Source: Merluccius polli (lineage: Eukaryota; Chordata; Actinopteri; Gadiformes; Merlucciidae). Taken from it: 64,000 bases of DNA. Positions 9,704 through 19,473 of the stretch are shown here, piece by piece. The DNA is taken from positions 1 through 64,000 of the forward strand of contig JAOPHQ010005440.1 of the NCBI GenBank assembly GCA_030340625.1, given 5' to 3'. A model generated the notes under the pieces. That model had not been told where the DNA came from. It ran no database searches and was given only the letters and a program-made list of their open reading frames with translations. A program made the translations under genes and the position numbers. The stretch's first letter is position 1. Every line of letters starts with the position of its first letter.

Positions 9704-10599
9704 GGTGCGCTATGCAACTCGGTTATTCCTCCGCTGTTTCTGGGTTTTCGCCGGAAAGGGCTCGCATTTCTCACTATAGAGCTCCCCCTGCAGCTTCGGA
9801 ATAGGCCTACAACACTGTCGTAAAAACTCATTGACAACGCCCCCCACCCCCCACTTCGATAAATAAATAGTAATACACAACGAGAACCTGGATTCGGACC
9901 GCAAACAAACATGTGTGGTAGCAAGTCACTGCTAGGATAAACTCTCACTAGCTAGCAAGCTAGCCATGAAGCAACCAAGCTAAACACATACAGGGCTCAC
10001 AATAAAACGGTCGAGCAAAACACATTGTTCAACAGACTCTCAAACCACATTACAAAAACGAAGTTCACCCAAGGGTAGGCTACTTACAATTTCAGCAGCA
10101 AGACAGCCAAGTCGGCGTCCGTTTTGCATTCTTCCGAGTCTCTCAGTTGACGCCATTCCGCATAAGCTCGCCCTATGTTCACTCGTGTCTGGTTTCTTTG
10201 TTTATCATAATCCTTTCTCTTATTCTTCGATTCCTCCGACCTTCCCCTCTTGGGTCTTGATGGATCCATAGTGGATTTGTCGATTGATCCAGAATTGCCT
10301 TGCAACTGACTCTTTATATTCAGCCGGACCCATGTTTGGCACCCCCGCCCAGGTCTACCGTAAAGCAGTGAAACTACAATCTGACTACATTTTCGAGGCG
10401 CGATTGGATACTTCCGCTGAGTCACATCCGTAAGTGGCCGGGACGGCCACATGAAGTTGCATGTTCTGTTTTTCCGCGGGGAACGAACAGGGGGAGATGA
10501 AACACCCACCAAACAACCCAGAAAGTGTTGTAGAACGATCAGAACGACTCTCAACCTGCATGGTTAAGGTTATTTTTGATAAACGAGTTGCATAGTGCT
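9704..10599 (-). mobile_element. DNA transposon inserted in the 9502-11289 element
   Basis: Ends share inverted sequence around CTATGCAACTCG (GTGCGCTATGCAACTCGG at left; its counterpart near 10580-10599). The flanks TCTTAAAG and TCTTTAAAG look like an imperfect 8-9 bp target duplication of TCTTCAAG, the form seen in the uninterrupted relative at 33.3 kb. It carries the small coding exon described next. Confidence 0.7.
10088..10269 (-). CDS. Transposon-associated exon, basic N-terminal domain
   Basis: ATG at 10267-10269 opens MDPSRPKRGRSEESKNKRKD, followed by YDKQRNQTRVNIGRAY, AEWRQLRDSEECKTDADLAV and LLLK. The frame meets a GTAAGTAG donor at 10081-10087, so this is probably a first exon. The pattern (basic stretch, then TRVNIG...W..L......K.D...A..LL) resembles the N-terminal segment of many teleost transposon-associated proteins; I cannot name the family with certainty. 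No downstream exons are seen. Confidence 0.5.
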
Positions 10600-10770
10600 T
10601 CTTTAAAGACTTGAAGTTAACATTTTATTTGAGAAAAGAACAAAGAACGGCACTGAAGTCTTTCCTCGAAAAGAAATATTTATTCTGAGTTTTGATTAAT
10701 TACGTAGTCAGTGCCGTCGCTCTGACTACGTCACCTTCTTCGTTGCTCTGATTGGTTGTAGCGCTATCCT

Positions 10771-11183
10771 ATAGAGCGTAACAGTGACCGCCCCTTTTTA
10801 ACAGCTCCGGTGCCGGAAGTAAATTTCCCATGCATTTATCTCGTCCAGTTTTCGTATAATCCTTATAAAAAGAGTATTAAGCCTTGAACCAAGCCAATCG
10901 TTCGTTATGGTAGTCGTGACCATATTATGTTTGATTCGGGATGAGTAGTTCCTCACTCGGTCAACAAAATCCGTTTGTTTTTTTTTTCTTCCGTTTTCCA
11001 AATTCTTTTTATGCCCGAATCAAACATAATATGGTCACGACTACCACAACGAACGATCGGCTTGGTTCAAGGCTTAATACTCTTTTTATAAGGATTATAC
11101 GAAAAGTGGACGAGATAAATGCATGGGAAATTTACTTCCGGCACCGGAGCTGTTAAAAAGGGGCGGTCACTGTTACGCTCTAT
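10771..11183. repeat. Fold-back element, two 170-bp arms
   Basis: Arms 10771-10940 and 11014-11183 are inverted copies with only about three mismatches, around a 73-bp T-rich spacer. The relative at about 33150-33165 has CTATCCTATTGCGTGC without any insertion, so this piece inserted at TAT/TA within the larger element. Ends are AGAGCGTAAC... and ...GTTACGCTCT. The short duplication fits Tc1/mariner or Harbinger-type MITEs. Confidence 0.9.
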
Positions 11184-11325
11184 TGCGTGCAGAGGGAACT
11201 TGAAAGACAACCGTTTATCCTGCCCACACTGCCAATGGAGCTGAGCCAGACCTTACATCTTTCTGATGTGGGTCTGGCTTGCCAGGCTATGTTAATCTGC
11301 CACTGTAAATTGGGCGTTTGTTCTG

Positions 11326-11560
11326 CGTTCATTTACATTAACGTTTGAGTCGGTGTCCATGTGCATGTTTGGTAATTGGCAGCACCCAGGATGTAAATTT
11401 TTTTTTTTTTTAAATGGACATAAGCGACTTCTTTAGAAGTCAGTGTGTTACAGGAGCCTGCAACACCTGCACCGACTGCCAATAAAGCATGTACATAAAA
11501 AATTGCATATACTTCCATATAAAAATGTTTAAAAATGACAGTGGTTCTCTGACAGTCATG
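11326..11560. repeat. Dispersed repeat, copy A
   Basis: Shares a long, diverged match with about 17170-17390, including TTTACATTAA, GGTGTCCATGTG, GTTTGGTAATTGG, CTTCTTTAGAAGTC, GTGTTACAG and CAATAAAGCAT, then ACAGTGGTTCTCTG. No coding content. The inverted piece CTTCTTTAGAAG can form a small hairpin. Confidence 0.75.
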
Positions 11561-11767
11561 TAAAAAACAATTGATGACTTGAGTATTTGCACTGAATTAT
11601 GCACATTTAAAAAAAAATGGTCTCCCCAACTGTGGTATTGCTGCCAGTTTGACCTGCCGACCACTGGGTGGTGCTATGTAAATGAGGTCTGTGTAACAAT
11701 GATTGTGTGTTTGTCTTGTCTCAACGGGGTGTGTGCCTATGGGACTCCTAAACTGAACCATTTGGCT

Positions 11768-11769
<2 letters not shown>

Positions 11770-11802
<33 letters not shown>
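11770..11802. repeat. TG microsatellite
   Basis: About 16 uninterrupted TG units. Nothing else of note is seen between 11299 and 12262 apart from the repeat at 11326-11560. Confidence 0.9.
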
Positions 11803-11804
<2 letters not shown>

Positions 11805-13592
11805 GGTGTCATGTGCTGTGTCCTTTTGGAACAAAGAAAGTGAAACCTGGTCTGGAGCACCACAGATCAGAACCAGGCGTTAATTATAAGCGGTTAAACA
11901 ATGACTGTTACAAACTCCCAGAATAAAGGGCAGTAGTGGTAAAGTGTTTGTGCAGTTATGTAAAGTTGCGTGAAGAATAATACCATTGTGAATGCTAGGC
12001 ACAGGTGTGCGACACATTCTATTTCAGGTTTGTGTTTTTAATTTGAGGCTGCATGTGAGAGGTGTAGTATTACTTGAGAAGTGGGCTGGGCCACGTGTGT
12101 GTCAGCGACGATGTCATGTCTGCAAATAATGCATGCTGCCGCACGGGACCTGAAGGAAAGATGGCGGATGCAAGCCGTAAAGCACCTCGGTAACCACCGT
12201 AGGGGGTGCTACACACAGGGCAGGGAGGGTCGGATGGGTTTGGGATGTGTGAAATGTGCTGCACTGAACGTAGGGATGGGCGATATGGCCTAAAATCCAT
12301 ATTGCGATATACTGTACATTGCAGCCTCTTGCGATAACGATACATATCACGATATATAAATTATAATAAAACCATTTCAGAACAGGTTACATAGACCCTA
12401 AGGAAAGCCAAACTGCTAAATGTATTTAAGAAAGAAAAAAAGCAGTATGTAGACATACAACATTTATTGTGCAAAACTGTAATCATACAGTAAACTGTAA
12501 ACATGTTGCAGATAAATAACAAAACTGGTGTCTTTTTAAGGAACAGACACTGAACTGAAAATACTTATATAAACTTATTAACTTATATAAAAACATATTT
12601 CTTACACATGAACTGTGTAGTGACTGAAGAGATGCTTCAAATGAAAACATTAAAGTGCAAAATGGAAGCACAATATTTTTTTTGGAATAAAGAAAATCCT
12701 TCCACTCTAAGGCACATATATGTAAACTAAAGAAAATGTTTCAAGTATAAAAGTCTCTTTACAGTAGTGCCATAGACAGCACAAAGTGCAAAACAATGCA
12801 GAAGGCACCAAATCAAACATCAAACCTTAAAATCAGGCACTCACTGAGATTTTGTGTTAACACCATTTGTCATTTGTTAGGCCCTAAAGATTATTCGCCA
12901 GGAACACAAGCTTGTCCACAGTCTCTGGCTTCAACAGAGACCGGTGGCATGTAATTATGTTGCCACCATAGCTAAATGCCCTTTCAGAAGGAGCACTTGT
13001 GGCCGGGATACACAGATATTTCTGGGCCAGTCTTGCCACCCTTGGAAAATTAGCTTGGTACAGCCACCACCAGTCGAGCGGGTCAGTCTCTCCATCAACC
13101 TGCATTGTCTGCAGGTAACTTTTTAGCTCCACTTCGATGGCCTTTCTGTCAGCGAGAGCGGCTGTGCCATCAGAGGCCTTTTTGAAAAAGCTTCCCAGGC
13201 TCCGTTTCACCCTCTTGGATTGACTCTCAACAGCCACTTCAGCAGCTGCAGCTTCTGTGCTTGTGTGTGGCTCTGTGACAGTTGCAGCTTGCACCTCTAA
13301 CAGTGACTGAATTTCTGCTACCGCTCTGGGGCCATATTCACAAAGGATCTTAGCGCTAAAAGAAGCTCTTAACTGGCGAATTTAGGAGAAACTCCTAAAA
13401 ATAATGGGCGTGTCAGTCTTAAATTTAGGACTCCTAATTTTTTTCACTAAGAGCAATTCACAAAGGATCTTAGGCCTAAAAGTAGCACCTAAGTCTAGGA
13501 GAGCTTAAAAGTCCTTGAGAGGACTCCTAACTCACTAAGATCTATTCACAAAGAATCGGAAAATAGCTGCGAGACGAAACGTTTTGGAGACA

Positions 13593-14700
13593 ATGGAAGA
13601 CTGTGAATTGATCAAGAGATATCGGCTAAATCGTGAGGGTATAAAACTTGTTGTGGAATTAGTGCGGGATGCAATAACATCCCCGACTAACAGGAATAAC
13701 TCGATTAGGAAATAAAATGTTTGGCAACACGATATTTAGCAACGAGGAAAATGCAACTTTGCAATGCCGACGATTTAGGAATATCGCAACCATCAGTCAG
13801 CCATAAACCGAACCATCAACGCGCTCCATAGACCACATATCAATTCAATTAAATTCAAACTTTATTAAGGACACATCTCATGAAAGGTCCATAACACCAA
13901 CACAACACAATAATAATAAAATAATAAAAATAGAATAAAAAATACATACACACACACACACACACACACACGATTCCACAATGATCATATAGGCCTATTT
14001 ACATACAGGCTAGAAGAGCTGACAGAGCAGTTCAAAGTTGGTTAAGGCTGGTTAAGGCTGAAATAATACCATTAATATCATCCAACAGTTTATCCGGTTT
14101 CCTTTGGACAATCAACAACTACACAGGAGGATCAAAGCCAACTTCATGGCATGCAGGTATGCCCGGTGTGGTCTGTGCTATTGACGGGACGCACATACAA
14201 ATAATTGCGCCATCAAAAGATGAGGACGTGTTCGTCAATAGAAATGAAAGTAGCCTACATTCCACCAACACGCAGATTGTTTTTGATGCAACTTTTAACA
14301 TTCTTGATGTTGTTGCAAAGTGGCCTGGGTCTACCCATGATCCGCGTATTTTAATGGGGAGCGGTCTGAGGCAGCTTTTTGAGAGGCACCGTGTACCAGT
14401 TGGGTGTCACTTGCTGGGTGACAGCAGCTATCCCTGCAAGACGTCTTGACACCTCTCAATCCACAACCGGGAGCACAGTTAAAGTATAACATGTAAGTGA
14501 TTACGCGGATTACGCGTAGTCCTATGCGTAAAAAACATCGTATTAGCTCTTTGTCGCCTTTTATTTGTTGAATCCATATTTATTATTGTTTACTGTTTTC
14601 CTCCATATATGTTAGGGCACACAAAAATACACGAAATCTTGTGGAGAGAGGATGTGATCACAGTGATCACTGTATGCGCCATTCTCCACAACCGGTATAG
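13593..14700 (+). pseudogene. HARBI1-like transposase remnants
   Basis: ATG at 13593 opens MEDCELIKRYRLNREGIKLV, the usual N-terminal style of Harbinger transposases, stopping after about 40 codons. The catalytic core (14159-14449) shows VVCAIDGTHIQI with the first Asp and AKWPGSTHDPRIL with the second, then LLGDSSYPCKT. Continued matches lie in other frames (about 14450-14490 and 14625-14700, with CAILHNRY). Several stops and frameshifts make it non-functional. Confidence 0.85.
13838..14095 (-). mobile_element. Short retroelement 3' end inside Harbinger
   Basis: The segment with TTAAATTCAAACTTTATTAA and GGACACATCTCATGAAAGG, followed by A/T- and CA-rich sequence, interrupts the Harbinger transposase between its N-terminal piece and its DDE core. 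It resembles the 3' ends of fish non-LTR elements read in reverse. This makes a third nesting level. Confidence 0.5.
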
Positions 14701-17169
14701 GCTGTTATTTAAAGTGTTGAATAGTGGAGATATGCTCATTGGATTTAATTGCCTCCTTGAATTAATGCAATTTACGTATTTTTATTGTTTGCTTTTTCTC
14801 TCTCTTTAACGTGCATATAGGCTACAACGTCATTATTGTGGTCTGCATAAACTTGTCGTCATGCGTGTAATCTGCTAACTGCACTGTCCATAACTATTTG
14901 ATAGGAATGTCTAGCCGAGGCTACTTCCTTGTTCTTCGGTGATTCAGTGGGCTCGTTTCCACAGAGACCGCCTGCTCTGAACAACCAATCACCGGACTGA
15001 CCGCTTCCAAACTCGTGCACGAGAATCGACGTAATCCATAGCAACGGCGCGTCACTCTTAGTGATTTATCCTTAGTATGAGTAGGTCTCAGCGGCTTTGT
15101 GAATAACTTTTAAGAAAAAACTCCTACGTAAAATGTTTTAGCGCGAGTTAGGAGCACTCCTAGCGGTAAGATAAAATGCTTTGTGAATACGGCCCCTGGT
15201 CTTCATGAAATCTTTGCGGTCATCTGCTATATATGCATCTTTAAACCGTGGGTCGACCAATGAGGCCATGTCCAGCAGGTCAACCGTTTCTGGGTCCGAG
15301 TACTTCTCGTTTAAGTACTCTAGGATGACTCTTTTCATGTCCTTGGTCAGCTCTGTGTCATCATCAGCTGGAGCAAGAACAGTGTTGTTGAAAAGATGGA
15401 GAACCGGTTTGATGTACGACACACTGACATACTGTTCTCCAGATAGCGCGTCTGTGAATTCCAGCAGTGGGCCGAGGGTCTTGCTTATAGATTCCAAGAC
15501 ATCTGTATCTTGCCAAGTGGGTACCAGGTGTCTGGTTTTCCTATCTGCTTTCAGTACCTGTGATAGGGCCTTCTCTTGTCCAAGCACCCTCTGGATCATC
15601 ATCTGGCGTGACCCCCACCTTGTAGGTGTTTCTGTGATGAGCCGATGTAAGGGAAGATTGTGCTCTGCCTGGGCTTTCTTCAACGCTTTTCTTTTTTTCC
15701 AAGAGTGGGAAAAGGAACTCACAATCTTCTTGCATAAGGCAACAGCACGGTCAATTCGGGGGTCTTTCACACTTTTTTCTGTTGACAAATAAGATATTAT
15801 TAGTTAATTTCATCTCTCTATCACACACTCTCACTCACACACACACACACACACACTACTTAAAGGGGAAATCCGGTGTAAAATGGTTGTGGGATATGTT
15901 TAATATGATAACGAGTTCGAACGTTCATAATATTATTATGCACAACATGTTTTAACTTACCGATGGCGAGGTGCAATCTGTGTCCGAAGCATTGCAGCCT
16001 GGTCCAGTCATTCAGAGATGCTGCTTTGACCACGTTTGATCCATTATCGGTAGTGATGCACACTTGGCGTTCTTCTTTAAAACCCCATGACTCAAGTGCT
16101 TCCTTGAGTCCTTGTGCTATCTCCTCGGCCGTATGTTCAGCGGGGAAATACGACGTCTGCAAACATCGACTGCCAAGATTCCAATCGTCCGTTATATAGT
16201 GAATGGTCAGGCTGAGGAAAGGCTCCATGGTACGGCTCGACCACAGGTCCGTAGTAGTGGCAAAGTATTTCAAGTCACACAGCTCTTTTTCAACCTTTTC
16301 ACGGAGCTCGGCATACAATTTTGGCATCTCTGTTTCTGTAACGTATTTGCGGCTGAGCACCTCGTATCGTGGATCAATAGCTCTGATCATGGCTTTAAAG
16401 CCGCGTCTCTCTACTGTTTGAAAAGGGACCATGTCCTTACACAAGTAAACAGTTATGGCCCTTGTAATTTCAATCCATCGCGGGCTGTTTCTATTGTAAG
16501 GAGTACCTTTTGAAAATGACTGTTGGATGGAGGACTGGATCAGTTCCTGTTGTTTTTGTCCTGCGTTCTTCCGACTGGAGCTTGGCTTTGGCTGCATTGC
16601 CTGGCACTCTTGATATTCAATGGCATGTTTAGCTTTGAGGTGGTAGAACAGATTTGTTGTGTTGCCGCTCTTAGCCAGTACTGTTGCCCCACACACTCTA
16701 CATAGTATCTCTTTCTGCTGCTCGTCAGACGGCTTAATTCGCCTTCAGCCATGTTTATCAGATGATAATTTCTCGGGTCGCGGGAAGATTGCGTCATCAA
16801 CATGCGTTATCACGATAGAGAATAGAATAGAAAATCTCGAAATCTCGCCATTTTTTATCGTTTATATCGTTTATATCGCGTATTCCTAACTGAACGTATT
16901 TGTGTTGCTATGTTGTGAAGTCTCTGTGTATTGTGTATTTATGTATGTATGTCCAAAAAGCCATGCACAGGCTGCTAAAACAGATTGCCTATAAAGTATC
17001 TATGTAGTGACGATGCGAGTGCATTTGTAAGAAACGCCCCTGGTGTGCGAGTAGTCAAATGTGCAAGATCTAAATGTGTGCGTTTATGTCTGGCAGATGT
17101 AGTAGCATTGGAAAAGTGTGCTGTGCTCCAATTTGTGGGGTTTGTTTGACGGATTGTAATGTCAGAGGT

Positions 17170-17390
17170 GTCATTTACATTAAGGGTTGAATGGGTGTCC
17201 ATGTGCGTGTTTGGTAATTGGGTGCAGCCAGGATGTTTTTAAAAAAAAAAGGTGGCCATAAGCCGCTTCTTTAGAAGTCTAAGTGTGTTACAGCAGCCTG
17301 CAACACCTTCGCTGGCTCCCAATAAAGCATTTACATAAAAAAGTGGATTTTCTACCATATAAAATGACAGTGGTTCTCTGTGACTACTAA
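17170..17390. repeat. Dispersed repeat, copy B
   Basis: Diverged direct copy of 11326-11560, in the same orientation. The two copies bracket the hAT locus at about 0.3-1 kb on either side. The flanking stretches (16897-17170 and 17390-17930) show no gene. Confidence 0.75.
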
Positions 17391-17934
17391 AGTGAGTTGA
17401 CTACTAAAGGTATGGTTATATTTTATATCTACCATATGACCAATAATTAGGGTCATACTAATCTTGGTGCCTTTCTGCTAAAGTATAACAGAATCATGAG
17501 ATATAAGCAGAGGCATATAATTCTAAAAGCAACTACTCATAATCAGAATGAGTACGTTGTTGGTGACATGTGTAGAATAAATAGTGTGAGATCAGTTGGT
17601 TGCAAAGTGCAGGTCATACGATAGTAAAGAACAGGCAGGTTGGCCTCTGTACATGCTGGGAGTCAGATACCACGAGAACGAGGTGGGAAGACGTCAACAG
17701 CCAGCCCTTGTTATGACGTTTTCACTGTGTATATAACATCCTGGGTCAGGGATAGTTGGTGCTCAGACTTCGTGAACTGGCACACACACTTTGTTGTCTG
17801 TCAGGGAAACATAGTTGGACCCAGATATGTGTCCAACTATGAACAAATGTTAAGGCAGCTATGTGGGAGGGTTGATGGTTCAATTTGAAGGGAGGGAGTT
17901 TGAACCATGGGCGTGGGGTGGCCAGGGGGACTAG

Positions 17935-18508
17935 TGGGTTTATGTCATTGCTACCTGCCTCACACTGCTGGTTTCTCTGGAAGCTAAGCGGGGCTGGTCT
18001 GGTCCATCCTTGGATGGGAGATGAGATGGTGCTGGTAGAGGTGTTGGAGGGCCAGTAGGGGGTGCTCATCCCTCTGCCTATGCGAGATCCCCAATGCCCC
18101 GGGACGGAGATGGGGACTCTGTCCTGTCTAGAGCACCGTCTTTCGGATGAGACGTTAAATCTGAGGTCCTGTCTCCCTGTGGTCACTAAAAGATCCCGTG
18201 GCACTCATCCCAAGAGAAGGGGTGCTAACCCCGGTGTGCCGGCCAAATTCCCAACCTGGCTCTTGTACCATCATGGCCACCTAATCATCCCCTGGTCTCT
18301 AATTGGATAGTTTCATTCCTCACCTCTCCACTGAGCCAGTGTGTGGTGAGCGTTCTGGCGCATACTGGCTGCCATGCATCACCCAAGTGGGTGCTACACA
18401 CTGGTAGCGGATGTGTCATATCCCCCCCCCCCACACACACACACTATGTCAGCGCTTTGAGTATCTTGTAAAGCGCTATATAAAGGCAATGGATTATTAT
18501 TATTATAT
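17935..18508 (+). mobile_element. 5S rRNA-derived SINE (Deu-type)
   Basis: The head contains GGAAGCTAAGCGGGGC and CTTGGATGGGAGATGAGATG, clear matches to the internal control region and 3' half of 5S rRNA. The middle has TCTTTCGGATGAGACGTTAA and GAGGTCCTG...GTGGTCACTAAA, which I recognise as the Deu-like conserved core of SINE3/OS-SINE1-type families. The tail AGCGCTTTGAGTATCTTG, AAAGCGCTATATAAAGG and (ATT)n is LINE-derived. 5S rRNA heads are transcribed by RNA polymerase III. Confidence 0.85.
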
Positions 18509-18509
18509 G

Positions 18510-19440
18510 TTGTTTTTATCGACTGCTTTTATATTCACTGCTGAACCCTCTGAAGGTGTCGTGGGCCTATCAGCGAAACACCCAAGAAGGAGGGCGCCCA
18601 CTTGATAACCCAAGGATACCATCACTCACTTGACCTTCCCACAGAGTCGCATTGGTGCCTCATGTATGTTATAGGGATATCAACATCTTCCTACACAACA
18701 GATCTTATATGTTGTTTTTTATCGATGTGTTTGTTTCCATGTATTGTTTGTGTCCATCGAGGACCACTTTAGAAATAAGTGTTTTAAGTAATGCTATAAG
18801 TGCTATCCTCTGGGATTATTGTATCTTGATACTCCTTGAAGTTGTTTGTACTTTTAAATTCCTAATAAAAATCAATCAATCCTTCACCCAGACTTCCTGC
18901 CCGCTGGAACCCAAACCTAAGCCACTGATGTTCCACTCACCACAGTTACTGGAGGGAAGGCTCCAATGCTGGAGAGGTGGGAGGCTCAGATTGAAATAGG
19001 GACCCACTCAGCCTGCCAACCAGTCTGGGTCGCTGAAGTAAAAGAGAGCTGTTTACTTGTGTGCAGCAGGGGTGACACTAGACTTCAGAGCACGTAACGT
19101 TCGAAGACAGGACGTCCATCCCATTCCTGAATGATCCCCACACTTCAGAAATGGCCGACAGGGTATGTGGGAACAGTTATGCAGAGGGGGACCTACCATG
19201 TTCTTCTGGTCCCCCACAATGGGAGGCCCCTTTTGCAGAAAGCCCTCTTCCACTATCCGACAACTACCCCAGAACCAGAAGCACACACCCTGTCACATCT
19301 TTCTGCAGTTGTAGGGACTGCAAAGGTGTGGTCCCCATCTCTGCCATCTCTCCAGTACAACTGTCCGAGGCATTTGGGAGAAGAATCGGGAAGGTCTAAC
19401 CTCTGAGAAGCGGGATAGATTATGGAACCTCCTGTATGAG
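18510..19440. other. Non-coding flank, possibly degraded gypsy 5' part
   Basis: Sequence between the SINE and the recognisable pol remnants. A run of proline-rich short ORFs exists (for example near 18890-18990), but I recognise no gag, protease or LTR boundary. Confidence 0.3.
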
Positions 19441-19473
19441 TATCGACATAGTTTTGCCACTGGCCCCAATGGC

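Larger units (their letters stand above)
9502..11289. mobile_element. Composite 9-bp-TSD element with two insertions
   Basis: The ends TAGCCTAGAAATCTAG... and ...CTTGCCAGGCTA are flanked by TGTTAATCT at 9493-9501 and 11290-11298. A shorter relative in the opposite orientation lies at 33054-33579 and has the same ends and its own 9-bp duplication. Aligning the two by eye shows two extra pieces here: about 9704-10599 and 10771-11183. The core is therefore about 0.5 kb and non-autonomous. TSD length suggests a Mutator-like relative; I do not recognise the family by name. Confidence 0.85.
13329..15195 (+). mobile_element. PIF/Harbinger transposon nested in hAT
   Basis: Ends GGGCCATATTCACAAAG... 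and ...CTTTGTGAATACGGCCC are inverted, flanked by the 3-bp duplication CTG (13326-13328, 15196-15198). Just inside, variants of TCACAAAGGATCTTAG are repeated at about 13338, 13451 and 13537. The transposase remnant is on the plus strand. A further AT/CA-rich piece at about 13838-14095 interrupts it. Confidence 0.92.
12884..16739 (-). pseudogene. hAT (BED zinc finger) transposase, split by insertion
   Basis: The N-terminal piece (about 15961-16739) has a BED-type zinc finger (CRVCGATVLAKSGNTTN..H..AKH), then the RNase-H-like part with TTDLWSS, CITTDNGSNV and LQCFGHRLHLAI. A GT-AG intron (15779-15960) joins ATC-G to AA-AAA-AGT in frame. The next piece (15196-15778) ends KDFMKTR. After the Harbinger insertion the frame resumes at 13328 with AVAEIQ and ends with the dimerisation domain (FPRVARLAQKYLCIPATSAP, SERAFS) and stop at 12884-12886. 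Deleting the insertion and one CAG restores the reading frame exactly. Near the start (about 16715-16752) the ATGGCTGAAGGC... frame differs from the zinc-finger frame, so at least one indel is present. Confidence 0.9.
12271..16888 (-). mobile_element. hAT transposon with a Harbinger nested inside
   Basis: Perfect 8-bp target duplication ACTGAACG at 12263-12270 and 16889-16896. Ends are TAGGGATGGGCGATATGG... on the left and, read inward from the right, TAGGAATACGCGATATAAAC. The coding strand is minus. Removing the 1867-bp insertion at 13329-15195 leaves about 2.75 kb, normal for a hAT element. Left and right ends have diverged, so the copy is old. Confidence 0.95.

Noticed and set aside
10798..11156. 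Matching ORFs on both strands
   Set aside because: They are the two arms of the fold-back element read in opposite directions.
15205..15792. 195-codon plus-strand ORF
   Set aside because: It is the antisense shadow of the hAT transposase exon.
17950..18030. 5S rRNA gene
   Set aside because: Only the 5S-like promoter half is present and is fused to SINE body and LINE tail.
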